A stretch of 64,000 bases of DNA from Yponomeuta sedellus (Eukaryota; Arthropoda; Insecta; Lepidoptera; Yponomeutidae): assembly GCA_934045075.1 (NCBI GenBank), contig OW203723.1, positions 24,021,615 through 24,085,614 of the forward strand, read 5' to 3'. Positions 45,101-45,871 of this stretch are shown here, one piece after another (the first letter of the stretch is position 1; each line of letters opens with the position of its first letter). A model generated the notes under the pieces. That model saw nothing but the letters and a program-made list of their open reading frames with translations, did not search any database and had not been told where the DNA came from. The position numbers and the translations under genes were made by a program.

Positions 45101-45687
45101 ACAAGGGAGCCGTAAAAAATCACGACATTTAGGTGAAGAAATCCGTAGGACACAAAAACCCTGCTTTATTGTGTTGCTATGCCCACTATATGTGTTGCAG
45201 TTAGCCCCGTTTATTCAAAAGCCCAAAGCATAACTGTCAACTAGCAAGATTATTGGTTTGTCTTTTATTTTTTATGAGATTTAGATTGGCCGGTTTCGCC
45301 GCCATATTTGTTTCAGTCGTCTCTGATTGGCTGTGGACTTTCCATGAGTTTATCATGACCTGTACCTAAACATTTTTTTCTTTCCAGGAGGCCCTCAAAA
45401 ACGTGGAAATCGAAGACGACCTGAGCCAAGCTCTACTAGAAAGTGGACTATTCATCAAACTAGTCCCTACCCCTCTCTATGCAACCATAATTAACTACAT
45501 ACTGAGTAGAGAACCATCTGGTGGCGAACCCGAAAACCTCTATAACGTGAAGTGGGCGTGTAATGAACTGCTCCAGGCTAACTTCAAAGCAGAGGCTGGT
45601 CACCTTCAGTTCTTGGCTATAGGAGTTCCCGCACCTTTGAGAGGCTTTACCCAATCCGTTTTGTCTCATAAAAATCTATTTGAGTAA
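1..45687 (+). CDS. NBAS: NBAS orthologue, NRZ tethering-complex subunit; last 24 coding exons (5' part outside window)
   Basis: NBAS forms the NRZ complex with RINT1 and ZW10 on the ER membrane and tethers Golgi-derived COPI vesicles; vertebrate NBAS is also linked to nonsense-mediated decay. Coding exons: 1-170, 5795-5897, 6572-6771, 9070-9182, 9658-9793, 10523-10673, 12030-12197, 13366-13463, 13943-14169, 14979-15202, 16844-17031, 19082-19249, 20322-20482, 23697-23899, 26646-26782, 27722-27811, 36102-36224, 37312-37479, 38330-38410, 38559-38812, 39517-39646, 43326-43440, 44922-45044, 45388-45687. They sum to 3831 nt, exactly 1277 codons including the stop, and every phase joins. Family-typical stretches include WEKLLKDILEVQANLFTC, AREYFNSASSLTDP, DADYRRETILRLA, HIKLLKKFKAAS and FIKLVPTPLYATIINYIL. 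Human NBAS is about 2370 residues, so this is a little over half. Alanine/glycine-rich inserts in exons 6, 10, 12 and 14 look lineage-specific. Eight donors are tied to duplications (separate entries). Confidence 0.9.
171..1890 (+). repeat. 86 bp x 20 minisatellite carrying exon-1 3' end plus splice donor
   Basis: GTATGCG donors recur at 171, 257, 343 and so on to 1891, exactly 20 x 86 bp with no length change. Each unit is donor, 37 nt of intron, then a copy of the exon 3' end (CCGCCGCCAGGACGCT to CACGACAG). Units are almost identical; visible differences are a T near 1795 and the last unit (CGAAAG|GTATAC). The exon has CTGACC where the units have CTCACC. None of the three forward frames contains a stop across the array, and because 86 is not a multiple of 3 the frame returns every three units (258 nt). 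Confidence 0.97.
1891..2900 (+). repeat. Decayed outskirts of the 86 bp array, with a repeat-B fragment and poly-C
   Basis: Around 2504-2534 a piece reading GGTGCGCCGCCGTAGCGCTC followed by ACGCGAGGTAT is a worn copy of the array unit; a second at about 2320-2352 has CGCACGAGGTAC. A run of C lies at 2054-2064. 2070-2150 is a minus-strand fragment of interspersed repeat B (CGCCTTTTACGACACCCGC). Confidence 0.55.
2901..4939. other. NBAS intron 1 interior, nothing recognised
   Basis: AT-rich sequence. Short open frames at 2921-3169, 3415-3609 and 3631-3816 have no recognisable domain and no neighbouring splice or start signals that would make them genes. Confidence 0.5.
4940..5105 (+). repeat. 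SINE-3 fragment
   Basis: Shares GTCTGAGGTGTT, TACCTCAGCGC and the CAATCCGYGGYGGGCA block with the fuller copy at 51865-52165. Confidence 0.6.
5548..5756 (-). repeat. Interspersed repeat A copy
   Basis: Minus-strand copy of a family with at least a dozen copies here. Its hallmark blocks, read in the family's forward direction, are CCACTGCTGGGGCACGGGTC, AGGCCATACTCCACCACGG and GGCCTCTGACATGGCTTA. This copy ends 38 bp before NBAS exon 2. Confidence 0.75.
5795..5897 (+). CDS. NBAS: NBAS exon 2
   Basis: CATCTGCAG|GGAAGAC to CTATGAG|GTAATG; enters in phase 2 and leaves in phase 0. Encodes the family-typical WEKLLKDILEVQANLFTCVS segment. Confidence 0.93.
5898..6571. other. NBAS intron 2
   Basis: 6025-6175 is a minus-strand Helitron-like fragment (GCCAAGTTTCATGTGAATCC, then CAAACTTTCACATTT). 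Nothing else recognised. Confidence 0.5.
6572..6771 (+). CDS. NBAS: NBAS exon 3
   Basis: CCTCAACAG|ATCTACG to TTGGCTAA|GTGAGT, phase 0 to 2. Contains SDAAREYFNSASSLTDPALE, close to the vertebrate NBAS segment. Confidence 0.92.
6926..7633. mobile_element. PIF/Harbinger-type MITE with 3 bp target duplication
   Basis: Starts CACCCGTATTCCAAGACGTT and ends with its inverted counterpart (AACGTCTTAGAATACGGGTG); inverted repeats are about 27 bp. TAA flanks both sides (6923-6925, 7634-7636). The paralogous repeat near 16498 reads GACTAAGTTTGG with a single TAA. No transposase frame inside. Confidence 0.88.
7147..7325 (-). repeat. Repeat B copy nested in the MITE
   Basis: Minus-strand copy with GGCTATACTAGTCCACTGCT and the GTACTGCAGGGGGCGCTGCT block. 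TACTCGAGTGAGT is found on both sides (about 7135 and 7349), a plausible long target duplication. Confidence 0.75.
7761..8569. other. NBAS intron 3, unclassified stretch
   Basis: AT-rich, no coding signal. 8150-8270 holds two inverted AACCAGGC / GCCTGGTTAAGGGTT arms, suggesting a short foldback element. Confidence 0.4.
8570..8782 (-). repeat. Interspersed repeat A copy
   Basis: Minus-strand copy with GGCCCCCGTGGTGGAGTATG and the CTGACAGTAAGGCCC block. Confidence 0.75.
8811..9055 (+). mobile_element. Repeat B insertion abutting the exon-4 acceptor
   Basis: Starts GCTGTGTGGTGTCG and ends CCTGACGAC. GATATGTTCTG occurs at 8801-8811 and again at about 9056-9066, the second copy lying just inside the exon-4 acceptor (GATATGTTCTGCAG|G). 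Family B copies share the same start, so it behaves as a short SINE-like element with a LINE-like 3' end. Confidence 0.78.
9070..9182 (+). CDS. NBAS: NBAS exon 4
   Basis: ATGTTCTGCAG|GTGCTGC to GATTCAAG|GTATTG, phase 2 to 1. Encodes QEELDLIAALQIL, matching the vertebrate EELDLIQA region. Confidence 0.92.
9183..9657. other. NBAS intron 4
   Basis: AT-rich, with a Helitron-like scrap near 9320-9400. No gene seen. Confidence 0.4.
9658..9793 (+). CDS. NBAS: NBAS exon 5
   Basis: GTGTTCCAG|TGCGTCT to GGAAACG|GTAACG, phase 1 to 2. Encodes KLLRLAQLLRIAGDDDRKR, matching the family LAELLRVAG stretch. Confidence 0.93.
9794..10522. other. NBAS intron 5, nothing recognised
   Basis: No domain-bearing frame and no clear repeat boundary. 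The long frames at 9603-10087 (minus) read through exon 5 in the antisense direction. Confidence 0.45.
10523..10673 (+). CDS. NBAS: NBAS exon 6
   Basis: CAATTTTCAG|CGAAGGC to CACGCCGAG|GTCAGT, phase 2 to 0. GQVLKLIGEQAVA matches the family; it is followed by a glycine/alanine-rich insert coded by runs of GGG and GCC. Confidence 0.88.
10674..11257. other. NBAS intron 6, 5' part
   Basis: 10850-11080 holds GGTGTGACATCACAT, CCCCCTCCCC and AACATGTGACGTAAG, a repeat type widespread in moth genomes. 11190-11250 resembles a LINE 3' tail (GTAATTTCC then GTACAGTAAAGTG). Confidence 0.45.
11258..11511 (+). mobile_element. Repeat B, complete copy with 13 bp target duplication
   Basis: TAAAGTGTTCTCT occurs at 11245-11257 and 11512-11524. 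The element starts GTTGTGTTGCTGTGTGGTGT and ends AGCCTGACGAC, 254 bp. It gives the best boundaries for family B. Confidence 0.85.
11520..11860 (+). mobile_element. Helitron-like element (Lep1 type)
   Basis: Starts TCTATCTATATAAATAAAA and ends GAGTCGCGGGCAAAAGCTAGT, the Helitron CTAGT terminus preceded by a GC-rich hairpin. No protein-coding content, so non-autonomous. Confidence 0.75.
12030..12197 (+). CDS. NBAS: NBAS exon 7
   Basis: CTATCCGCAG|GCGCACG to GTCACCACG|GTGAGG, phase 0 to 0, 56 codons. RRELFAAAATHCAPAALEAV aligns with the vertebrate RQELMAFALTHCPP region. Confidence 0.9.
12198..12760 (+). repeat. 65 bp x 7 minisatellite carrying exon-7 3' end plus donor
   Basis: GTGAGG/GTGAAGG donor copies lie at 12198, 12263, 12328, 12393, 12458, 12523, 12588 and 12653, exactly 65 bp apart. 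Each unit holds TTCGCGGACGCCGTCACC from the exon end, then the donor. Inner units have GTGAAGG in place of GTGAGGG. A final irregular unit to 12760 repeats a larger part of the exon (GCGGCAGGCCGCGCCCGA). Confidence 0.95.
12780..13140 (+). repeat. Polypurine tract
   Basis: About 360 bp of plus strand are mostly A and G (GAGAAGGAAGAATAAGAGCG, AGGGAGAATGAGAAAATGCG and similar). The open frames here (12773-13012 plus, 12810-13151 minus) are by-products of this composition. Confidence 0.8.
13366..13463 (+). CDS. NBAS: NBAS exon 8
   Basis: CGTTTTGCAG|CCCGTTA to GCTTCGG|GGTAAG read as TTCGG then G|GTAAGT; phase 0 to 2. Encodes KPLFNYVLDTLQTKFASG. Confidence 0.88.
13450..13566 (+). repeat. Triplicated exon-8 end plus donor
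   Basis: The exon-8 end and donor (ACTAAATTCGCTTCGGGGTA, then AGTGAGTCTATG) reappear in shortened form as AACTAAATCGAGGTAAGTGA at about 13491 and AACTAAATCGAGGTAAAGGA at about 13534, each followed by a similar downstream piece. GT dinucleotides lie at 13464, 13503 and 13546. Confidence 0.78.
13567..13942. other. NBAS intron 8 remainder, nothing recognised
   Basis: Ordinary intron sequence with no repeat boundary or coding signal seen. Confidence 0.4.
13943..14169 (+). CDS. NBAS: NBAS exon 9
   Basis: CAACCCACAG|CGACGCA to GTGAAG|GTACCG, phase 2 to 1. Encodes HVAEFYRSLYPRLRV and QYGYARFAAEPEP. Very GC-rich, with nearly all third positions G or C. Confidence 0.85.
14170..14560 (+). repeat. Degenerate short repeats after exon 9
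   Basis: Recurrent pieces resembling AGTAACATTCCAGTGCTGCAGG, TTAGCGCCGCARGT and CTCTCTTT appear about every 60-90 bp. They look like a worn tandem array starting just past the exon-9 donor. Confidence 0.55.
14577..14705 (+). pseudogene. Diverged second copy of the exon-9 3' half
   Basis: Opens CACGGCAG|CAGTACGG, an acceptor-like AG, and encodes QYGYARLAAEPEPVAGLTAL without a stop. It parallels QYGYARFAAEPEPAAAHAAL of exon 9, with many third-position changes. The downstream intron is copied too (AGTAACATGCCAGTCCTGCA at about 14778 against AGTAACATTCCAGTGCTGCA after exon 9). The exon-9 donor GAAG|GTACC is lost here. It is either a decayed duplicate or an alternative exon. Confidence 0.65.
14979..15202 (+). 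CDS. NBAS: NBAS exon 10
   Basis: TGACCGCAG|TGATCCA to CCGCTGCAG|GTCAGC, phase 1 to 0. FAEEAMYVDTPLACAGLL is followed by a glycine/alanine insert, then AALYAALIKCNAPELRDEVY. Confidence 0.88.
15245..15640 (+). repeat. Interspersed repeat A, longest copy
   Basis: Runs from CCCCTGTATATCCCCACTGC to GACTAGGCCACGAGCGCTTC and shows the full order of family blocks, including GAAACGCTCGGAAAAATGCC and the closing ATTCCAATCACTCGGTTCGA. Confidence 0.8.
15712..15830 (-). repeat. Helitron-like fragment
   Basis: Reverse complement matches the 21253-21400 element (GTTAGCTGA, TACTTCTTCA, TGAGT motifs). Confidence 0.55.
16146..16418 (+). other. Unrecognised 90-codon open frame joined to repeat E
   Basis: ATG-initiated frame rich in cysteine (YPFCGQS, TLCNTLCQKGYYN) that ends DNDVWN, where the repeat-E block GGAATTAAAGCC begins. 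It may be the tail of the repeat's own coding region. No domain recognised and no splice context joining it to NBAS. Confidence 0.3.
16409..16660 (+). repeat. Unclassified repeat E, uninterrupted copy
   Basis: Same blocks as 6840-6925 plus 7634-7755, joined without the MITE. Confidence 0.8.
16700..16828 (+). repeat. tRNA-derived SINE-1 fragment next to the exon-11 acceptor
   Basis: GCGGGTTCGAATCACGGCAT is a B-box-like segment, followed by the family tail CTTAGCACGGGTTAGTGCAT and AAAAAGAATATAAT. The tail ends about 15 bp before the exon-11 acceptor. Confidence 0.8.
16844..17031 (+). CDS. NBAS: NBAS exon 11
   Basis: GTCCCCAACAG|CTGGCG to GGCTGGCTAG|GTGAGT, phase 0 to 2. GDADYRRETILRLAR matches the vertebrate DDQYKRETILGLAE. 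Confidence 0.95.
17281..17443. mobile_element. Foldback MITE
   Basis: Left arm GTTTTCACGGTCTTAGTGCG is repeated inverted at the right (GCGCACTAAGACCGTGAAAA). Inner arms also pair (CTTCTGATTGG / CCAATCAGAAG). No coding capacity. Confidence 0.8.
17470..17650 (+). repeat. Repeat F copy
   Basis: Contains CAGTTGTTAAGATTTCTCAT and GTTCACTTTTAGATAAAAAC, shared with 52800-52960. Confidence 0.7.
17655..18400 (+). repeat. Degenerate ~150 bp tandem repeats resembling exon-11 end plus donor
   Basis: The exon end ACTATACTGCGGCTGGCTAG and donor GTGAGTCAAAC have look-alikes at about 17694 (ACTATCCGGCGGCTATGTAG then GTGAGTGAAAG), 17843 (ACTATCCTGCGGCTAGCTAG then GTGAATC) and 17990 (ACTATCTTGCGGCTGGGTAG then GTGCGTG), with a poorer one at about 18239. 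The rest of the unit (GACAGAGAC, TGACGTTTTCTG, GTAATGTCAAATTATCC) repeats as well. Confidence 0.75.
18434..18620. repeat. ATGT microsatellite and short interspersed repeat
   Basis: Consecutive ATGT units at about 18440-18470, followed by an unclassified repeat-like segment (CCTCATAACTCCTTAACCAC). Confidence 0.55.
18788..18830. repeat. CAAA microsatellite
   Basis: Seven or more consecutive CAAA/AACA units before an A-rich run. Confidence 0.85.
18905..19060 (+). repeat. Non-LTR retrotransposon 3' end
   Basis: GGTTGTCTGGAAGAAATTGC, then AATAAGGCCGCCAATTGTAC and GTGTACAATAAAGAATATT, the 3' UTR and poly(A) signal of a common lepidopteran LINE. It stops about 20 bp before the exon-12 acceptor. 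Confidence 0.75.
19082..19249 (+). CDS. NBAS: NBAS exon 12
   Basis: GTGGCGGGCAG|GTCGTCT to TTACACAG|GTCAGC, phase 2 to 2. SALAAKYRVGALELWAAR matches the family ISLAQRYSVSRWEVF region; it is followed by an alanine and proline run. Confidence 0.87.
19250..20150 (+). repeat. G-rich array seeded at the exon-12 donor
   Basis: The donor context CACAG|GTCAGCGGGG recurs as GACAGGTCAGCGGGGGAGCT alternating with AGAGGGGTTGGGAGTGGTAG, about 22-25 bp sub-units in variable order. A G14-like run lies near 19330. 19383-19505 contains an inverted stretch: CCCGCTCACCTGTATAAGCT faces AGCTTATACAGGTGAGCGGG. Confidence 0.9.
20322..20482 (+). CDS. NBAS: NBAS exon 13
   Basis: ATCCTTCCAG|GCTCAAA to CATCAA|GTACGT, phase 2 to 1. 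LINYFTIVKNVDEKAQILGL and HIKLLKKFKAASS are among the best family matches in the window. Confidence 0.95.
20707..20975 (-). repeat. LINE pol C-terminal fragment
   Basis: Minus-strand reading gives DDIVRVAGQRWTRLAYDREE and then AYAQQWVDVG before a stop, the typical end of a lepidopteran non-LTR polyprotein. Confidence 0.75.
21125..21215 (+). repeat. LINE pol C-terminal scrap
   Basis: Plus-strand reading MAEVRRKRRALEEAYVQ ends close to a stop, resembling the LINE EEAYAQQW ending. Confidence 0.5.
21253..21532 (+). mobile_element. Helitron-like element
   Basis: Opens with AATATAATAATGGCGAAAGA and TTGTGAGTGTGTA, passes AAACGGTTGGAGCGATTTTA, and ends ATCGCGGGGCACAGCTAGTA. The same ending follows the partial exon-14 copies. 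Confidence 0.7.
21533..21655 (-). repeat. SINE-2 tail fragment
   Basis: Contains CACACTAGAGGATGCCCAGT and GACATCACAAACATGTGAAC, shared with 27990-28190. Confidence 0.65.
21656..22478. other. NBAS intron 13, unclassified
   Basis: Contains many short CTCGAG/TCTCGA palindromic pieces at both ends (21680-21760, 22210-22455), suggesting a decayed foldback element. No coding signal. Confidence 0.4.
22479..22620 (+). pseudogene. Partial exon-14 copy 1 with acceptor and stop
   Basis: CTCCCCGCAG|AGCTGGACTA copies the exon-14 acceptor and start (22541 on). It follows the exon for about 27 nt, then runs GGCGAG into TAA (22570-22572) and the Helitron-like ending CACAGCTAGTA. Confidence 0.85.
22621..22745 (-). 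repeat. SINE-2 tail fragment
   Basis: Same GTCGTGGGGACCAGAAACAG and CATCACAAACATGTGAACAT blocks as 21533-21655. Confidence 0.65.
22777..22915 (+). pseudogene. Partial exon-14 copy 2 with acceptor and stop
   Basis: CTCTCCTGTAG|GGCTGGAC followed by TACAAGCTGGTGGTGGGCGA and TAA (22865-22867), then the Helitron-like ending. It lies about 295 bp after copy 1 with the same upstream GC block (CGCCACGGCCGGACTCCAAG). Confidence 0.85.
22949..23280. mobile_element. hAT-type MITE with 8 bp target duplication
   Basis: Begins CAGAGCCGAATTAACC and ends GGTTAATGCGGCTCTG, 16 bp inverted repeats with one mismatch. TACAGGGC flanks both sides (22941-22948, 23281-23288). It sits inside a SINE-2 tail that continues at 23281. 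Confidence 0.88.
23289..23696. other. Intron before exon 14
   Basis: 23289-23375 is the rest of the interrupted SINE-2 tail. 23412-23452 is a third copy of the GC block (CGCCGCGGCCGGACTC) found before both partial exon-14 copies. Long T runs follow. Confidence 0.6.
23697..23899 (+). CDS. NBAS: NBAS exon 14
   Basis: CCCCCGCAG|AGCTGGA to TTCTTCAGC|GTGAGT, phase 1 to 0. LDYKVVV and LTALYALWLARHFFS bracket a long alanine/glycine-rich stretch; they match the vertebrate LNYKKL and LYTIWLQKLFW positions. Confidence 0.88.
23900..24020 (+). repeat. 54 bp in-frame array carrying the exon-14 end, left part
   Basis: Donor copies at 23900, 23954 and 24008. The unit reads VSAYLVLICVRLTHYFFS in the exon frame, without a stop, and each copy ends in CTTCTTCAGC|GTGAGT (last one CACCGTGAGT). 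Confidence 0.93.
24022..25290. mobile_element. Composite insertion splitting the 54 bp array
   Basis: Bordered by CGAATCGGCCCTTAATTGGA and its inverse. The same AGGGCCGATTCGACC motif returns at about 24705 and, inverted, at 25132. 25030-25130 is a foldback (TTGGTATAAGTGCTAAT faces ATTAGCACATATACCAA). SINE-1 pieces and a segment at 24775-25010 (CTGAAAAAGTGCCGAAACGT) are nested inside. Confidence 0.6.
24082..24455 (+). repeat. tRNA-derived SINE-1: tail fragment plus full copy
   Basis: 24082-24146 is a tail only. 24150-24455 is complete: GTGGGTACAGTGATATCGTT, then a tRNA-like part (GGCTCAATTGGTAGAGCGCT; GCGGGTTCGAATCCCGGCAT), then the tail. The tRNA-like part folds with a CTGGC/GCCAG stem, but loop position 33 is C rather than T, so it is not a working tRNA. 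Confidence 0.88.
25288..25915 (+). repeat. 54 bp array carrying the exon-14 end, right part
   Basis: Donor copies at 25430, 25484, 25538, 25591, 25645, 25698, 25752, 25806 and 25860: spacing 54 except two units of 53 that lost one T (ACTTCTCAGC). A worn unit lies at 25288-25350. The last unit ends CTACTTCGCGACGC. Confidence 0.93.
26020..26290 (+). repeat. Interspersed repeat A copy
   Basis: GGAAGGTTAGGCCATACTCC to ACCTGCTATTGCTTAGC, lacking the first block. Confidence 0.72.
26646..26782 (+). CDS. NBAS: NBAS exon 15
   Basis: CGTCTGCCAG|GTGTCCC to GTGCAGAG|GTGGGT, phase 0 to 2. Encodes KKWMQQYRQCSSYFNKL and RRFVEDTCFSDQAVQR. Confidence 0.9.
26893..27150 (+). repeat. Repeat B copy
   Basis: CTAGAGAATAGCACCAACTC to CCAGCAGTGGACTAATATAG. 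Confidence 0.75.
27250..27462 (+). repeat. LINE pol C-terminal fragment
   Basis: Reads RWADDVVKAAGKHWTRLAKD and then KEAYTQQWALFMG before a stop, a non-LTR polyprotein ending. Confidence 0.78.
27722..27811 (+). CDS. NBAS: NBAS exon 16
   Basis: GATGTTCCAG|GGTGCCC to AATAAAAA|GTAAGG, phase 2 to 2. Encodes NLMILQAVDYCQQERENEIK. The shortest exon but one; the phase fit on both sides supports it. Confidence 0.85.
27990..28190 (-). repeat. tRNA-derived SINE-2 copy
   Basis: GCCCCACACTAGGATACCCT, then CATCACAAACATGTAAACAT, then a minus-strand B-box-like GGGATTCGAACCCGGGACCT head. Confidence 0.8.
28568..28780 (-). repeat. 3' LTR of the BEL/Pao element
   Basis: 213 bp, base-for-base equal to the 5' LTR by eye. 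No strong polypurine tract is seen just inside it; the adjacent minus-strand bases are GCGGTTGAGAGCA. Confidence 0.93.
28954..29586 (-). pseudogene. Envelope-like remnant 3' of pol (F-type fusion protein fragment)
   Basis: One minus-strand frame runs from about 29586 to 28954, interrupted by TAG at 29374-29376 and TAA TAA at 29218-29223. It contains FLYEIHVPLIG, LYRVIPLPI and a set of spaced cysteines (including VCCDKC) that resemble the later ectodomain of insect retrovirus and baculovirus F-like envelope proteins. There is no room for an amino-terminal half before pol ends, and no transmembrane segment follows. It is therefore truncated at both ends and inactive. Family assignment is by motif resemblance only. 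Confidence 0.55.
29565..32405 (-). pseudogene. BEL/Pao pol: rest of reverse transcriptase, RNase H, integrase
   Basis: A 946-codon frame. VFVDDLISG is the catalytic reverse-transcriptase motif. FCDASEKAYSC and the LELCGALLLSQL stretch belong to the RNase H-like part. An H2C2 zinc-binding region (HCVQCHRH) precedes the integrase core, with candidate DDE residues in VDFTGH, YSDCGTNF and GGLWEAAVKAMK. A DUF5641-like domain closes the protein (FWQTWSSEYLNQLQ). The frame lacks its own upstream part, which lies in another frame after the break at about 32400. Confidence 0.92.
32332..35142 (-). pseudogene. BEL/Pao gag, protease and start of reverse transcriptase
   Basis: A 936-codon frame. It holds the BEL gag region (FSGSYSQWNSFKD), cysteine/histidine knuckles (CLLCDGKHVLMQC; CKNCLYSHGHLEC; CKECNMKHH), a Pao-type aspartic protease (LRALLDQGSQVNLIS) and the start of the reverse transcriptase (VVFNASQKTTSG, KYAYTADIEK). 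After that motif the frame leaves the family in a run of seven A on the minus strand (about 32405-32412); the family sequence continues one base on in the next frame. The frame opens after a TGA with GTG and no nearby ATG, so its start is uncertain. Confidence 0.9.
35402..35419 (-). other. Candidate tRNA primer-binding site
   Basis: Minus-strand TGGTCCTTCGAGGAACGG starts 5 nt downstream of the 5' LTR, where a sequence complementary to a tRNA 3' end (CCA) is expected. The matching tRNA is not identified. Confidence 0.6.
35425..35637 (-). repeat. 5' LTR of the BEL/Pao element
   Basis: 213 bp, starts TGTACGATGTC and ends GACTGTACA on the minus strand. Equal to the 3' LTR. Confidence 0.93.
35695..36035 (+). 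repeat. Interspersed repeat A copy
   Basis: ATCGATATCAACCCTTGTAT to GGTTCGACTAGGCCACGAGC; ends about 65 bp before exon 17. Confidence 0.78.
36102..36224 (+). CDS. NBAS: NBAS exon 17
   Basis: TGTTTTGCAG|CGAGGCG to GTGTGGAC|GTGAGT, phase 2 to 2. Encodes WAQVGQELSRWARFLENYHS. Confidence 0.88.
36595..36925 (+). repeat. Interspersed repeat A copy
   Basis: Diverged copy with GGCCATACTCCACCACGGGG and CACTCAGGCAGCCGGGGCTA. Confidence 0.7.
37003..37046. repeat. Perfect 44 bp palindrome
   Basis: Arms of 21 bp (GAAAACGTTCAATGAGACAGG and its inverse) around GG. Extra GTTCAATGAAA pieces flank it on both sides. Confidence 0.9.
37312..37479 (+). CDS. NBAS: NBAS exon 18
   Basis: CCTCCCCAG|GGAGATC to CGCGTCCA|GTGAGT, phase 2 to 2. 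Encodes REKLLSPLSKLLLNPRTRA and CLAAACARCLDRV. Confidence 0.9.
37480..38100 (+). repeat. 86 bp x 7 minisatellite carrying exon-18 end plus donor, alternating A/B
   Basis: GTGAGTAG donors at 37480, 37566, 37652, 37738, 37824, 37910, 37996 and 38082. The unit holds about 60 nt of exon end with one base missing (CACGTGACCC for CACGTGGACCC). Units alternate GCAGTGTCTGC and GCAGTGCCTGC in strict A,B,A,B,A,B,A order, so the evolving unit was a 172 bp dimer. The fourth unit also has CTCGGCC for CGCGGCC. Confidence 0.96.
38245..38318 (+). repeat. SINE-3 fragment before exon 19
   Basis: GGAAAACACCGTGAGAAACT and CTCAGCGATTGTAATTGCCA, ending about 12 bp before the acceptor. Confidence 0.65.
38330..38410 (+). 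CDS. NBAS: NBAS exon 19
   Basis: GTGTTCTGCAG|TGGAACG to TCACTGCG|GTAATG, phase 2 to 2. Encodes GTYLRCITRVGPKTALSDL. Confidence 0.86.
38559..38812 (+). CDS. NBAS: NBAS exon 20
   Basis: CCTTCTCAG|AGACGTC to TTGAGCG|GTGAGT, phase 2 to 1. Encodes RITHFHKEGIKFPESLLEQ and LTDKEQILDDGDLLKVALF. Confidence 0.92.
38813..39309. other. NBAS intron 20, 5' part
   Basis: 39175-39245 is the tail of repeat A (ATTCCAATCACTCGGTTCGA). Nothing else recognised. Confidence 0.5.
39310..39488 (-). repeat. LINE pol C-terminal fragment
   Basis: Close relative of 20707-20975 (CCACATCAACCCACTGCT; CCTCACGATGTCGTCTGACC). Confidence 0.75.
39517..39646 (+). CDS. NBAS: NBAS exon 21
   Basis: CTATTTCAG|AAGAAAA to GACGG|GTGAGT, phase 1 to 2. 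Encodes RRETLLQFLEQADSWQRKKA and LNCWPPAGKDG, matching the vertebrate LLQAWPPMKSE. Confidence 0.92.
39647..40180. other. NBAS intron 21, 5' part
   Basis: CAAATGACGTCACACATACG at 39846 and CGTATGTGTGACATCACAGA at 40021 form an inverted pair around 170 bp, suggesting a short foldback element. Confidence 0.45.
40189..41095 (+). pseudogene. Possible THAP-domain gene fragment in two pieces
   Basis: 40189-40271 reads MPCCAVLESKN to AVIFHR and ends at a donor-like CATCG|GTAAGA. 40938-41094 reads KWMAATGRQNWF, TIYSKHFHEHF and DAAIPEKM without a stop, then GGTTAG. The order resembles the C2CH THAP DNA-binding domain of P-element-like transposases, but one expected Cys of each pair is missing (LES, YSKHF). 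A clear acceptor for the second piece is not seen. Low confidence. Confidence 0.3.
40588..40745. mobile_element. Foldback MITE inside the THAP-like relic
   Basis: CTTTTCACATGCAC and GTGCATGTGAAAA are inverted, as are GTAGTAATGTATGAGCTCCG and GGAGCTCATACATTACTAC. Confidence 0.7.
41096..42660. other. NBAS intron 21, middle
   Basis: AT-rich. 41215-41270 ends in GGGTTAAAGCTAGTTTT, a Helitron-like terminus. 42052-42078 is a short palindrome (TCGATAGGTTCTCCCTATCGA). 41835-41905 pairs TGCGGAACCGTCATTGCAA with TTGCAATGACAGCCTTTCCGC. The hydrophobic frame at 42277-42495 has no other sign of being a gene. Confidence 0.4.
42675..42970 (+). repeat. tRNA-derived SINE-3, near-complete copy
   Basis: GGCGGTGCTCAGTGGGTAGA and CGATTCGATCCCCAGTGCGG are tRNA-like box A and B segments. 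The body runs to CGTGAAGGAATATGTGACAG. Same order as 51865-52165. Confidence 0.78.
43143..43270 (+). repeat. LINE 3' end
   Basis: GGTTGTCTGGAAGAAATCAC to GTACAATAAAGTGTTCTC; lies about 55 bp before exon 22. Confidence 0.72.
43326..43440 (+). CDS. NBAS: NBAS exon 22
   Basis: CTGTATTTTAG|TGACTCA to CTGAAGAG|GTAAGA, phase 2 to 0. Encodes LHCHYIDQLLRAGDQKESLV. Confidence 0.88.
43462..43650 (+). repeat. SINE-1 copy lacking the tRNA-like head
   Basis: ATATCATTCCGATGTAAAAA to GCCTCTAAATAGGTTTT; the head is deleted between GAAATT and GGTTCGAGTCCC. Confidence 0.78.
43700..43985 (+). repeat. Repeat B copy followed by a SINE-3 scrap
   Basis: 43705-43860 is repeat B (TTCCACCAAACTGCGATCCC; CCAGCAGTGGACTAATATAT). 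43885-43975 has TCAATCCGCGATGAGCACGC, the SINE-3 end. Confidence 0.65.
44118..44330 (-). repeat. Interspersed repeat A copy
   Basis: Minus-strand copy ending GTGGGGACATACAAGGGTTG. Confidence 0.75.
44445..44645 (+). repeat. tRNA-derived SINE-2, plus-strand copy
   Basis: GACCTCTGTAGCGCAGCGGT and CCCGGGTTCGAACCTCGGCT are box A/B-like. The tail is CGACATAGGGTATCCTAGTG then ATGTTATGTTATGT. Confidence 0.82.
44707..44888 (+). repeat. Interspersed repeat A copy before exon 23
   Basis: ATATCAACCCTTTGTATGTC to ATGGCCTCTGACATGGCTCG; ends about 33 bp before exon 23. Confidence 0.72.
44922..45044 (+). CDS. NBAS: NBAS exon 23
   Basis: TTTTCTTACAG|GAAATAC to AACATAAG|GTTTGT, phase 0 to 0. Encodes GDAVINLVWIILLSKCEHSK. 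Confidence 0.9.
45045..45387. other. NBAS intron 23, nothing recognised
   Basis: No repeat boundary or coding signal seen. Confidence 0.4.
45388..45687 (+). CDS. NBAS: NBAS exon 24 (last)
   Basis: CTTTCCAG|GAGGCCC to TTTGAGTAA. LLESGLFIKLVPTPLYATII matches the vertebrate LLLDAKLLVKCVSTPFYPRI near the C terminus. The composition is ordinary, unlike the GC-rich upstream exons. Confidence 0.95.
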   Translation, partial: EALKNVEIEDDLSQALLESGLFIKLVPTPLYATIINYILSREPSGGEPENLYNVKWACNELLQANFKAEAGHLQFLAIGVPAPLRGFTQSVLSHKNLFE

Positions 45688-45716
45688 GTGGAGTATATAT
45701 TGAAATGTTTATTCGT

Positions 45717-45753
45717 AATAAATCAATTTATTTATTGGTGGATGTTAAATAAA
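45717..45753 (+). terminator. NBAS poly(A) signals
   Basis: AATAAA at 45717-45722 and 45748-45753, 30-65 bp after the stop codon. Confidence 0.75.
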
Positions 45754-45871
45754 GAATATTCTTATCGTATGTTGCCGTTTTGCTTGCTAATAGTTAGTCT
45801 CCTTTCTTTGGCTTTTTTCCTCCGGCCTGTACCGAAATATTTTCGGAATCGAATTCTGAACGTTCTATGAC

